From Euryarchaeota archaeon UBA433 (GTDB lineage: Archaea; Thermoplasmatota; Poseidoniia; Poseidoniales; Poseidoniaceae): 23,979 nucleotides of DNA. Positions 8,339 to 16,076 of the stretch are shown piece by piece. The position numbers and the translations under genes were made by a program. The notes under the pieces were generated by a model that saw only the letters and a program-made list of their open reading frames with translations, had not been told where the DNA came from and did no database searches. The first letter of the stretch is position 1; each line of letters begins with the position of its first letter. The DNA is taken from positions 28,963 to 52,941 of the forward strand of contig DAFX01000048.1 in the NCBI GenBank assembly GCA_002495535.1, read 5' to 3'.

Positions 8339-11143
8339 ATGTCTGGCGGTTATCGACAACAACCCGGCGGGGCCGGAAAAGTCACTCGGAAGGATGGTAA
8401 GCGTGTTGCTGGAAAGCAAGCGTTTCCACCGCCCGGTTCGGGCGGTTCAAAACCAGAGATGGCTCCCCGTGACCTAGATTTCATTCCCGAGATGGTCGGC
8501 GGGAAGGAAGCCCAACCAGCGGGCGCTCACGTCCACGATCGGGCACGAACCGGTACCACTGTCGGTAAACCTACAGCGCTGGTTGATTCCAACGCAAAGG
8601 TGACCGGACAAGCATGGTACGGTGACGACGTTCGACTTTCGAACGAAGTGATCGGGAAAATTCTTCGATCCCCACACCACTATGCAAAGATCAAATCGAT
8701 TGACACCTCCAAAGTCGAGGCGTTACCCGGCGTGTTGGCCGTCGCCACTGGCGCCGACTCACCTCACCAGTTTGGTGTGCTCCCGGTCACCAAAGACGAA
8801 CATGCGATGGCGGTTGAAAAGGTGCGCCACGTTGGCGATTTGGTGGCCTGTGTGGCCGCGGTTGACGAAGCAACGGCGATGGAAGCCCTCAACCTGTTCG
8901 AAGTCGAATACGAAGTTCTCGAACCGGTGTTCGACCCCAAAAAGGGCTTGGAAGATACCGATGAACCAATTCACTGGCGGGGCAAGTATCACTTGGCTCG
9001 AACAAATGTCCAAAAGCGAGTGTTCCAAGAATTTGGTGATCGCTCTCTGGTCGAGAAACCCCTTGCTTCTTCTCACGGAAAGTGGAACATGGCTGGTGTT
9101 CACCATGGTTTCACTGAACCTCATGCGGTCGTTGCTCACTGGGACCCAAACGGTCGCTTGCAACTCTATACGCCTCAACAAGTGCCACACTACACCCATC
9201 GTGCCCTGGCCACAGTTTTGGACGTTCCAATGCATCAAATCAACGTCATCCGTACGTTCGTAGGTGGCGGTTTTGGCGGTAAATCCGATCCATTCCCTCA
9301 CGAAATGTGCGCCGCTATCCTTGCTCGAAAGTCAGGACGCCCAGTTCGAATCACCTTTGATCGAGAAGAAGTCTATTGGATCAACCGTGGCCGCCATCCA
9401 AGTCATATCGAAGTCAAAATGACCGCCGACGAAGACGCTCGAATTTCTGGTTTTGACATCGACGCTCTCATCGACGGTGGTGGTTTTGCCTCATTTGGTC
9501 ACGTCACATCCTACTACAACGGGGTTCTGGCAACAGCTCCCTATGAATTGGGTTCATTCCATTACACAGGGGCCAGAGTTTGGACCAACAAACCCGCATC
9601 CGGAGCCATGCGAGGTCACGGTGCGGTGAATACCCGATGCGCCGTCGAAGTTGGTCTGGATGAGATGGCTGAACAGATGAAGGTCGATCCAATCGATTTG
9701 AGGCTGGCCAATTTACTGCCGCCCCACAGCCGGACAATCAGCGGATTCCGCATCACCTCAAACGGCATGAGAGAAGCCTTGGAGAAGGTCCGAGAAGGTT
9801 CCAACTGGGATGACAAATTCCGCCAGATGCCACTCGGAAAGGGCATCGGAATCGGCTGTGGCTTCTTCATCTCAGGTTCAGGTTTGCCAATCCACTGGGA
9901 TCCAAATCGATTTCCACATGCAACGGTCCACATTCAGGTCGACATGGATGGCGGCGTCACGGTTCACACCGGAGCTGCAGACATCGGGCAAGGTTCGACA
10001 ACGGCTGTGGCCCAGGTGGTCTCTGAAGTGCTCGCCTTGCCATTAGAAATGATCCATGTGCGCAGCCACGAAAGCGACACTTCTCCAGTTGACCTTGGTT
10101 CATACTCGAGCAGGGTGACGTTCATGAACGCAAATGCAGCCATCCGAGCAGCATTAGAAATCAGAGAACAATTGCTCAAAGCCGCTTGGGAGATTCTTGG
10201 TTACCACCCGAACAATTTGGTGCTCAACGATCGCAGAATCTACTACAAGCACGATCCCGCAATCGGTGTCTCCTATCTGAAGGCGCTTCACAAGGCGCAG
10301 GAAGACAAAGGCGCCTTGATTGCAAGCGGTGCTTACCGTTCACCACCGATGGGTGGCGTTCACAAGGGTGCAGCCGCAGGCTTAGCTCCCGCATACTCAT
10401 TTTCAGCCTATGTTGCTGAAGTTGACGTGGATGTGGAAACGGGCATGATCAAGTGCACCAATGTATGGGCTGCCCACGATTGTGGAAAAGCCCTCAACCC
10501 GTTGGCGGTCAAAGGCCAGATCATTGGTTCGTGTCACATGGGCCTCGGTCAAGTGTTGTCAGAGAAAATGGTGTACGGGCGTACCGGGCACCTGCAAAAC
10601 CCAAACCTCCTCGAATACAAGATTCCATCCGTTCACGAAATGCCTCACGTCGAACCAATTATCATCGAATCATGCGATCCAGAAGGTCCATTCGGCGCAA
10701 AAGAAGCCGGTGAAGGCCCACTTCTTCCAATCCTTCCTGCGGTTGTCAATGCGGTCTACGATGCGATTGGAATCCGACTCCGGGATTTACCGCTGACGCC
10801 AGATGTGGTGTTCAAGGGCATCGAAAAAGGAATGAAAGCCGCTGGTGTTGACGATCCGTTAGATCTCCAAGCACCACGTGTCGAACATGGTTCACTTCAA
10901 CCGGTTTTGGTGGAGCGTGCCGCAGAGCACAAAATACGCGACAGAGCGCGTCAACGAAGTGAAGATACGGACCCCTATGTCAATGGAGTTCTGTTTGGCT
11001 TCGACCCGAACATCCCACTTGAAGACCAAGTCGAGGGATGGCGAATGGCGACTGAACCAGATCCAGAACAACTAGCTGCACTCGGTTTGGCTGGAAAAGC
11101 CTGGCTCAAAAAAGAACAACGGCACATGGGCGGTGATGAATGA
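8339..11143 (+). CDS. Molybdenum hydroxylase large (molybdopterin) subunit, 4-hydroxybenzoyl-CoA reductase-like
   Basis: The protein has 934 residues, much longer than the roughly 770 of HcrA. The excess is a Gly/Pro-rich N-terminal extension (about 1-78) and a charged C-terminal extension of about 105 residues. The xanthine-oxidase-family core shows GGGFGGK (309-315), GAMRGHG (422-428), DIGQGS (548-553) and GAKEAGEGP (786-794); Glu792 aligns with the active-site base. The CoxL signature AYRCSFR is absent, so it is not form I CO dehydrogenase. The family binds a Mo-molybdopterin (often cytosine dinucleotide) cofactor and hydroxylates or reductively dehydroxylates (hetero)aromatic or aldehyde substrates. 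HcrA-like identity is inferred mainly from its FAD-subunit partner. The ATG at 8339 was preferred over a GTG at 8330 because GGTGA (8329-8333) sits five bases before it and contains the stop of the small subunit. Confidence 0.92.
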   Translation: MSGGYRQQPGGAGKVTRKDGKRVAGKQAFPPPGSGGSKPEMAPRDLDFIPEMVGGKEAQPAGAHVHDRARTGTTVGKPTALVDSNAKVTGQAWYGDDVRLSNEVIGKILRSPHHYAKIKSIDTSKVEALPGVLAVATGADSPHQFGVLPVTKDEHAMAVEKVRHVGDLVACVAAVDEATAMEALNLFEVEYEVLEPVFDPKKGLEDTDEPIHWRGKYHLARTNVQKRVFQEFGDRSLVEKPLASSHGKWNMAGVHHGFTEPHAVVAHWDPNGRLQLYTPQQVPHYTHRALATVLDVPMHQINVIRTFVGGGFGGKSDPFPHEMCAAILARKSGRPVRITFDREEVYWINRGRHPSHIEVKMTADEDARISGFDIDALIDGGGFASFGHVTSYYNGVLATAPYELGSFHYTGARVWTNKPASGAMRGHGAVNTRCAVEVGLDEMAEQMKVDPIDLRLANLLPPHSRTISGFRITSNGMREALEKVREGSNWDDKFRQMPLGKGIGIGCGFFISGSGLPIHWDPNRFPHATVHIQVDMDGGVTVHTGAADIGQGSTTAVAQVVSEVLALPLEMIHVRSHESDTSPVDLGSYSSRVTFMNANAAIRAALEIREQLLKAAWEILGYHPNNLVLNDRRIYYKHDPAIGVSYLKALHKAQEDKGALIASGAYRSPPMGGVHKGAAAGLAPAYSFSAYVAEVDVDVETGMIKCTNVWAAHDCGKALNPLAVKGQIIGSCHMGLGQVLSEKMVYGRTGHLQNPNLLEYKIPSVHEMPHVEPIIIESCDPEGPFGAKEAGEGPLLPILPAVVNAVYDAIGIRLRDLPLTPDVVFKGIEKGMKAAGVDDPLDLQAPRVEHGSLQPVLVERAAEHKIRDRARQRSEDTDPYVNGVLFGFDPNIPLEDQVEGWRMATEPDPEQLAALGLAGKAWLKKEQRHMGGDE

Positions 11144-12117
11144 TGCTCATGCCTCCGTTTACCCTCCATCACCCAACATCAGTCGATCAGGCATGTGCAT
11201 TAGCCGCCCAACTTATGGAGTCTGGAGAAGCTTTTGATTGGGTTGCAGGCGGTACCGATTTATTGCCAAATTACAAATGGCACATCAACACCAAACCTCA
11301 CGTGATTTCACTTGCTCGAATCGATGGCACATCAACCATTTCGGCTCAAGAATTAGGCTGCATGGTTCGACTTTCTGACTTGACCGAAGAGAATGGCGTG
11401 CACCCCGTAATCGTGCAGGCCGCGTCCAAGGTGGCCTCCTCTCTGATCCGGACCAACGCAACTCTTGGGGGAAACCTCTGCCTCGACACCCGATGTTTCT
11501 GGTACAATCAAGGTGAAGATTGGCGCCGTTCGATTGATTGGTGCCACAAAGCAGATTGTGGTACCGGTGCAGATTGCCGTGTCATTCCGAACCAAAACAC
11601 ACTTTGTGTCGCAACCTATCAGGGCGATATTGCACCCACGCTCATGGTTTTGGGTGCCACAGTTCACTTGATTGGTCCTAACGGTGCCCGTAGTTTACCT
11701 CTTGAATCGTTTTACCAACTTGATGGCATGAAAAAGAACGTGCTTGAAGAAGGTGAATTCTTACTCAAAGTGACCTTGCCTGATGATGCAGCAAACCGAA
11801 CAGGTTCGTATCAAAAACTCCGAGTGCGAGATTCATGGGATTTCCCCGAAGCTGGTGTTGCTGCTTCTTGGGTCAAAGGTGACCCTTCGTCCTTGGTCAT
11901 TGCAACAACAGCACTCGAATCGATCCCTCGCTGCCACCCGGAAGAAGTTGCTTCGGTGCTTGAAGCAGGTTGGTCGGGCTCGGAATCCGTCAAAGCGCTT
12001 TCAACGGCTGTTCAAAAGAGCGTTAAACCAGTCAACAACACCGCTCTACCCCCTCGATACCGCCGCTCAATGGTGCGCGTCTTGACCAAGAGAGCCGTTC
12101 AAGGATTATTGGAGTGA
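11140..12117 (+). CDS. Molybdenum hydroxylase FAD subunit with an extra [4Fe-4S]-type cysteine loop (HcrB-like)
   Basis: The protein has 325 residues. FAD-binding motifs are VAGGTDLLP (about 35-43) and TLGGNLCLDTRC (108-119). Between residues 114 and 156 lie six cysteines (114, 119, 135, 140, 146, 156) in an insertion that ordinary CoxM/XDH FAD subunits lack. 4-Hydroxybenzoyl-CoA reductase beta subunits have such a loop holding a [4Fe-4S] cluster; as I recall, the Thauera ligands are spaced 16, 8 and 9 residues apart. Here Cys119, 135, 146 and 156 give 16, 11 and 10. In HBCR the cluster lets electrons from a low-potential ferredoxin drive reductive removal of the ring hydroxyl. The start ATG overlaps the large-subunit stop (ATGA) with GGTGA upstream, so translation is coupled. 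The substrate here is not proven, and other members with this loop may act on different aromatics. Confidence 0.9.
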   Translation: MMLMPPFTLHHPTSVDQACALAAQLMESGEAFDWVAGGTDLLPNYKWHINTKPHVISLARIDGTSTISAQELGCMVRLSDLTEENGVHPVIVQAASKVASSLIRTNATLGGNLCLDTRCFWYNQGEDWRRSIDWCHKADCGTGADCRVIPNQNTLCVATYQGDIAPTLMVLGATVHLIGPNGARSLPLESFYQLDGMKKNVLEEGEFLLKVTLPDDAANRTGSYQKLRVRDSWDFPEAGVAASWVKGDPSSLVIATTALESIPRCHPEEVASVLEAGWSGSESVKALSTAVQKSVKPVNNTALPPRYRRSMVRVLTKRAVQGLLE

Positions 12118-12122
12118 TAAAT

Positions 12123-13106
12123 ATGCGTTCACGTTTGCCCTTCTTTGTTTTCTCCACCCTTCTCCTTCTCGGCATGTGCTTACCAACGCCAGCAGCCGCC
12201 CAGGACCAATTCGAAGCACCAAGTTGGACCCTTGGATGGGCAACGGACATGGACGATGGCTACACTGTGAGCCTGGAAGACGATTGGGATCTTGAGGGCG
12301 AAATCGTGGCGTATGTGGAAAACACACGGATGAGCCAAGTCCAACTTGATTTGACCTATGATGTCAACACGTGGGTGCCCTATACAATCGATGGTCCAGA
12401 TACAATTTCCGTAGGTGCTGGAGAGAACAAAACCTTCACCGTCACATTGACGACCAATAACGACGTCGACGTTCGCGAATACAACCCCTCGAACACCTCG
12501 ACGCTCAGCATCATGGCTGATGAAAAAGTCGGAGACACCTCTACTGGCAATCAAGAAATCGATGGTTCAATTCACGTGCCGAAGGTGTTCAATCTGCGCC
12601 CTGAAATTACACCATCAAACGATGAATTGCATGCTGGTTCTAGCGTTGAAATCTCGATTCAAATGCTCAACCTCGGCAACGCCAATGATGCGGTGAAAGA
12701 AGCCACCGCCCAAGTGCGCAGTTGCCCACATCTAACTGTGGATGGCCTTGACGCACTCGCCAATACTGTGGTTGAACCAACGGATGCAAGGAACGGCAAA
12801 GATGTGTTTGCTACGTTAACGCTGGCTGCCTCGGAAAGTCAACCCCGTCGCACATGCGAAATCACCATTGCTTTGATTTCTGAGGGTGATGATACTGCGA
12901 GAAGCACGACCTTCGATGTCGACGTCTTTGCCTATCAAGAAGAGCCACAATCCAACGCGAACAACGATGATACAAGCGAGCAAGACGATGACGGTAGCGG
13001 GCTGAATGTGGAATCAAATACGCTCCCGGGCTTCTTTGCGGTTGAAGCAGTCTCGATGATCGCTGCTGTTGGCTTGCTTCGCCGGAAAAAGTCAATCATC
13101 GAGTGA
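12123..13106 (+). CDS. Secreted surface protein with beta-sandwich repeats and a PGF-CTERM-like C-terminus
   Basis: The protein has 327 residues. Residues 1-27 form a signal peptide ending in PAAAQ. The body looks like two CARDB/NEW3-type beta-sandwich domains (about 50-155 and 160-270), judged from alternating hydrophobic residues and phrases such as LHAGSSVEISIQMLNLGN. Cys201 and Cys245 may pair. An Asp/Glu/Asn-rich linker (about 274-295) is followed by LPGFF at 301-305, a hydrophobic segment and RRKK. This is the layout of PGF-CTERM signals cut by archaeosortases to attach proteins to the cell surface. The ATG at 12123 lies five bases after GGAGTGA (12111-12117), which itself contains the FAD-subunit stop, so the gene is coupled to the enzyme operon. 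Its role is unknown; binding or adhesion is a guess from the fold. Confidence 0.85.
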   Translation: MRSRLPFFVFSTLLLLGMCLPTPAAAQDQFEAPSWTLGWATDMDDGYTVSLEDDWDLEGEIVAYVENTRMSQVQLDLTYDVNTWVPYTIDGPDTISVGAGENKTFTVTLTTNNDVDVREYNPSNTSTLSIMADEKVGDTSTGNQEIDGSIHVPKVFNLRPEITPSNDELHAGSSVEISIQMLNLGNANDAVKEATAQVRSCPHLTVDGLDALANTVVEPTDARNGKDVFATLTLAASESQPRRTCEITIALISEGDDTARSTTFDVDVFAYQEEPQSNANNDDTSEQDDDGSGLNVESNTLPGFFAVEAVSMIAAVGLLRRKKSIIE

Positions 13107-13163
13107 AAAGGCTGTTTTCTTACATTTCGTGAGCCAAATAGTTCGTAATTTTGTGCATAGGGG

Positions 13164-13170
13164 GTATATC
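13164..13170 (+). promoter_or_regulatory. Candidate TATA box of the MoxR operon
   Basis: GTATATC follows a G-rich stretch in the 186-nt gap after the PGF-CTERM-like gene. A start of transcription about 26 nt downstream (near 13193) would give a leader of about 100 nt that contains a short basic reading frame. T-rich sequence at 13114-13129 could end the upstream transcript. Evidence is sequence likeness and position. Confidence 0.4.
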
Positions 13171-13218
13171 AACCTCTGTACTGGTCGGTTTTCATTAGAG
13201 CACCCATGGAGAACCATT

Positions 13219-13290
13219 ATGAGTGGAGCGAAGTTCCGACAGTTGTCTTTACGAGTAATTCATAGGCGACAGCGAAGAAAGGAGGGTTAA
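13219..13290 (+). CDS. Possible 23-residue basic leader peptide upstream of the MoxR operon
   Basis: ATG at 13219 is preceded by GGAG (13208-13211) at a 7-nt spacing and ends with TAA at 13288-13290, two bases before the TTG start of the next gene. The peptide is very basic (eight Arg/Lys plus one His in 23, with a RRQRRK stretch). Its last codons contain the GGAGGG ribosome binding site of the downstream gene, so ribosomes finishing here could reinitiate at the weak TTG. It resembles no family I know, and a chance frame cannot be excluded. Confidence 0.35.
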   Translation: MSGAKFRQLSLRVIHRRQRRKEG

Positions 13291-13292
13291 AT

Positions 13293-14879
13293 TTGGCAGA
13301 AACTGAAGCAAAGAAACTCTCCGTAGAATCTTGGCTCAAGGTCGGTTTGATGACCTCTTTGGTTCTGTCAATTGCGCTCATTAGTTTGGTCAGTTTGGAT
13401 AAGCAAACAGTGCTCTCTCCGTACGCTACCGCCGACGATGCTTATTCCGAGCAACAACTCACATCGATGCGAGCAGATTTCTCTGAAAGTGATTTCTCGA
13501 TCGCCAACACCATGTCCACCCCAATGCTCGTCAATGACTGGCAAGACCCTCACCGAACCATGCTTGTGATCGCCGGTCCAGAGAAGCCATTCGATGCAGC
13601 AGAAGCATCGGCTCTCTATGATTTCGTCACCAAGAAAGGCGGCAAAGTCATTCTCGCAGCAAATTCCACAAACGCTCAACTCGTGGCGGATGAATTTGGA
13701 GTCAAGTACTTCGGTGACATGGTTCTCGATGATCAACGCTACTATGAGATGACCAATGAGTTGGACGAATCTGTTCCAGGTGACTACCGCCGACTCTGGG
13801 CAGCAGCCAGCCTCCAAGCCAATGTCACAGAAATGGGCGATGAGAAACTGATTCCATGTGGCCAGAACAACCTCGACCAGGGCATCTACAACAACTGTCG
13901 ACTGCCCGTGCTCTTCCACCGTCCAACCGCCATTCAGGTGCTCGATTACCAGTCCGAGACGGACCGTGAAGTCAACGTTCTGGCCGCAGCTTCCACTTCG
14001 GCCGTAATCGTCACAGATTCAAACAACCTTGACATCAACAGCGACAAGAACCCAACGCTGGGTGAGGGTAAAACTGGATTGATTGTCCGAATCGATTACC
14101 CGAACATCAATGTTCTCGACACCACCATCGACAACGATCAAGGTCAAGTTGACGTCACAGGATCGATTGTGTTCGTTGCTGATCACTCCGTCCTTGCAAA
14201 CCACCTCTGGGACAAAGACATCGCAGAAGAAATGGGATACCAACAGTGCAGTTCTCCTTACTACGTCGAGAACGGGCACAACTGCTGGAACTCAGATTCT
14301 GATGGTTTGTCCGATGCACAAGGCGACACCACATGGAACGGAAACGGACAATACTTCAGCGCCCTTATGGTCGACATGATGGAGAAGGATAACGAAGATA
14401 TTTCCACCTCCGTGACCCGATTCAACGACAACTTCTATGTCGTCTTTGATGAAAGCCGCCACGTTTCAAGCGCTCTTTCCTCTCCTTTTACTGAAGCAAT
14501 GGGCGCCATTGTTCTCTTGACAAGCGATGTTGTTCTAAAGTGGCTGATCGTTCTCAACCTCTTTGCCTTGCTTGCCATCGCTATCATGGTTGTTCCAGAA
14601 AAAGAAAACTGGCGCCACGTCTTCGATCTTACTCGATTTAGAGAGCGTCCCAAGAAGGTTGACGCCGCTCAATACCAAATGCGCACCCGTGAGGCTTTGC
14701 TCTCCAAGGTGCGCCAGTTCAACGATTTGACGCGTGATGAATTCATGCGCAAATCTCCTGCGGAAATCATGCAAATGGTGCGTGACCCGCGATTGGTGGA
14801 ACTGATCAGTTCCAACCGCATCTACTCCAACGAAGAATTGCGAGAGGTAATCCCGCATATACGACGTTGGGGAAATTGA
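13293..14879 (+). CDS. DUF4350-like membrane protein of a MoxR/DUF58 operon
   Basis: The protein has 528 residues. Translation starts at TTG (13293), six bases after GGAGGG (13281-13286); an in-frame stop at 13263 and an ATG only at 13350, inside the first membrane helix, leave TTG as the sensible start. Helix 1 spans about 17-35. A DUF4350-like domain (about 65-130, with AGPEKPFDAAEASAL and KKGGKVILAA) resembles the glutamine-amidotransferase-like fold of the IFT52/GldG group. The large external region has a DSDGLSD calcium-type loop and a few cysteines. Helix 2 (about 412-434) is followed by a charged 94-residue cytoplasmic tail. DUF4350 proteins commonly sit next to MoxR and DUF58 genes, as here. 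The role is inferred to be the membrane partner of the ATPase; the biochemical activity is unknown. Confidence 0.85.
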   Translation: MAETEAKKLSVESWLKVGLMTSLVLSIALISLVSLDKQTVLSPYATADDAYSEQQLTSMRADFSESDFSIANTMSTPMLVNDWQDPHRTMLVIAGPEKPFDAAEASALYDFVTKKGGKVILAANSTNAQLVADEFGVKYFGDMVLDDQRYYEMTNELDESVPGDYRRLWAAASLQANVTEMGDEKLIPCGQNNLDQGIYNNCRLPVLFHRPTAIQVLDYQSETDREVNVLAAASTSAVIVTDSNNLDINSDKNPTLGEGKTGLIVRIDYPNINVLDTTIDNDQGQVDVTGSIVFVADHSVLANHLWDKDIAEEMGYQQCSSPYYVENGHNCWNSDSDGLSDAQGDTTWNGNGQYFSALMVDMMEKDNEDISTSVTRFNDNFYVVFDESRHVSSALSSPFTEAMGAIVLLTSDVVLKWLIVLNLFALLAIAIMVVPEKENWRHVFDLTRFRERPKKVDAAQYQMRTREALLSKVRQFNDLTRDEFMRKSPAEIMQMVRDPRLVELISSNRIYSNEELREVIPHIRRWGN

Positions 14880-14898
14880 AACCTGGAGGACAATAGAC

Positions 14899-15063
14899 AT
14901 GCAACCCCCTGCCCCACCCGCAGCCCCGCCCGCGCCAGCGCCGCCAATGCCTGTGGCCCCAGCCGCCCCCGCAGCACCCGTTGCGCCAGCACCTATGCCG
15001 GCAGCACCTGCAGCACCAGCGGCACCAGCCCCAGCACCAGCAGCACCGGCCGCTCCGGCCCAG
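14899..15063 (+). repeat. Low-complexity GC-rich Pro/Ala codon tract
   Basis: About 165 bases built from GCA/GCC/GCG and CCA/CCC/CCG codons encode the N-terminal tail of the MoxR ATPase. Units such as GCAGCACC recur irregularly. The tract creates a long open Gly/Ala-rich frame on the opposite strand, which is an artefact of the repeat. Such tracts vary in length by slippage, so the tail length may differ between strains. Confidence 0.85.
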
Positions 15064-16041
15064 CCGAAGCACCAAGCCAGCCCCGAGGTCAAAGCCCGCT
15101 TGACCCACGTCGGCGCAATCTCTCAAGCGATTGCTGCTGAAGTGCAGAAAGTGATTATCGGAAAACCTCACGTCATCGACAATGTGTTGATCAACATCTT
15201 GTCGAACGGTAACCTTCTGTTCGAAGATTACCCTGGTTTGGCAAAGACACTGATGACCAACACCTTCGCTGATGCGCTTGGTTGTGACTTCAAGCGTGTA
15301 CAATTCACGCCTGACTTGCTCCCTGCTGACATCACAGGTACCAACATCTATGACGCCAAGAAGGGCGAGTTTACATTCAAACCAGGACCACTGTTCTGTA
15401 ACCTTCTCCTTGCTGACGAAATCAACCGTGCTCCTCCAAAGACCCAAGCTGCTTTGCTTGAGGCTATGCAAGAGAAGCAAGTGACCATCGGTACTGTGAC
15501 CCACAAGCTCCCAGCACCATTCATTGTTATGGCCACTCAGAACCCTGTCGAGCAAGAAGGTACCTACCCGCTCCCTGAAGCACAACTTGACCGTTTCATG
15601 TTCAAGATGTCCGTCGGTTACCCTGACCGTGCTGACGAAGACGAAATCCTTCGCCGCCGTATTTCACGTGGTAAGGACGCAGTCGATGTCGACGTGATCA
15701 CTGACCCACAACGAGTCATCGCTATGCAGCAAGCCTGTGAAGACGTCTACGTCGACCCAGCACTGCGCATGTACATGGTTGAAATCGTGTCCCGAACCCG
15801 TGAGGACCCTCGAGTTCTCGTCGGTGCTTCACCTCGTGGTTCCCAAGCATTGCTCAAGACATCCCGTGCAGCAGCAGCTCTTCGAGGTCGCGACTTCGTG
15901 ACGCCTGACGACATCAAGGCCGTTTCTGAACTCGCTATCGCACACCGAATTATCCTCAAGCCTGAGCATCAAATCAAGGGACTTGAAGCTGGTGAAGTGA
16001 TTCAAGCGATCCTACGAGAAGTGCCTGTGCCAACTGTTTGA
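14899..16041 (+). CDS. moxR: MoxR-family AAA+ ATPase with a Pro/Ala-rich N-terminal tail
   Basis: The protein has 380 residues. Residues 1-55 are almost only Pro and Ala. The AAA+ core follows: Walker A EDYPGLAKT (109-117), Walker B LLLADE (169-174), sensor 1 region ATQNPVEQEGTYPLPEAQLD (212-231) with the arginine after it (Arg232), and sensor 2 in GASPRGSQALLKTSRA. MoxR ATPases act as chaperone-like remodelers that work with von Willebrand A or DUF58 proteins. The ATG at 14899 has GGAGG (14885-14889) nine bases upstream. It sits 19 nt after the DUF4350-like gene and 35 nt before the DUF58 gene. The tail makes it longer than the usual 310-330 residues; its codons are strikingly GC-rich and repetitive. 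The ATPase call is very secure; the client is unknown. Confidence 0.97.
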   Translation: MQPPAPPAAPPAPAPPMPVAPAAPAAPVAPAPMPAAPAAPAAPAPAPAAPAAPAQPKHQASPEVKARLTHVGAISQAIAAEVQKVIIGKPHVIDNVLINILSNGNLLFEDYPGLAKTLMTNTFADALGCDFKRVQFTPDLLPADITGTNIYDAKKGEFTFKPGPLFCNLLLADEINRAPPKTQAALLEAMQEKQVTIGTVTHKLPAPFIVMATQNPVEQEGTYPLPEAQLDRFMFKMSVGYPDRADEDEILRRRISRGKDAVDVDVITDPQRVIAMQQACEDVYVDPALRMYMVEIVSRTREDPRVLVGASPRGSQALLKTSRAAAALRGRDFVTPDDIKAVSELAIAHRIILKPEHQIKGLEAGEVIQAILREVPVPTV

Positions 16042-16076
16042 GTTGACCAACGTTTCTTGAATTGAGGTGATGATGG

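Noticed and set aside
8330..11143. Form I CO dehydrogenase large subunit (CoxL)
   Set aside because: The active-site signature AYRCSFR is absent; the corresponding region reads GAMRGHG, and the FAD subunit has the HBCR-type cysteine loop.
13069..13290. A 73-codon reading frame spanning the gap before the MoxR operon
   Set aside because: Its start lies inside the PGF-CTERM-like gene and upstream of the candidate promoter. Only its last 23 codons, with their own ribosome binding site, deserve attention.
14535..15092. Long Gly/Ala-rich open frame on the minus strand
   Set aside because: It is the complement of the Pro/Ala codon tract of the MoxR gene; the low-complexity sequence removes stop codons by chance.
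14806..15585. 259-codon open frame on the minus strand opposite the MoxR ATPase
   Set aside because: It is entirely antisense to a highly conserved AAA+ domain, has an implausible run of Trp, Cys and Gly, and matches no family.
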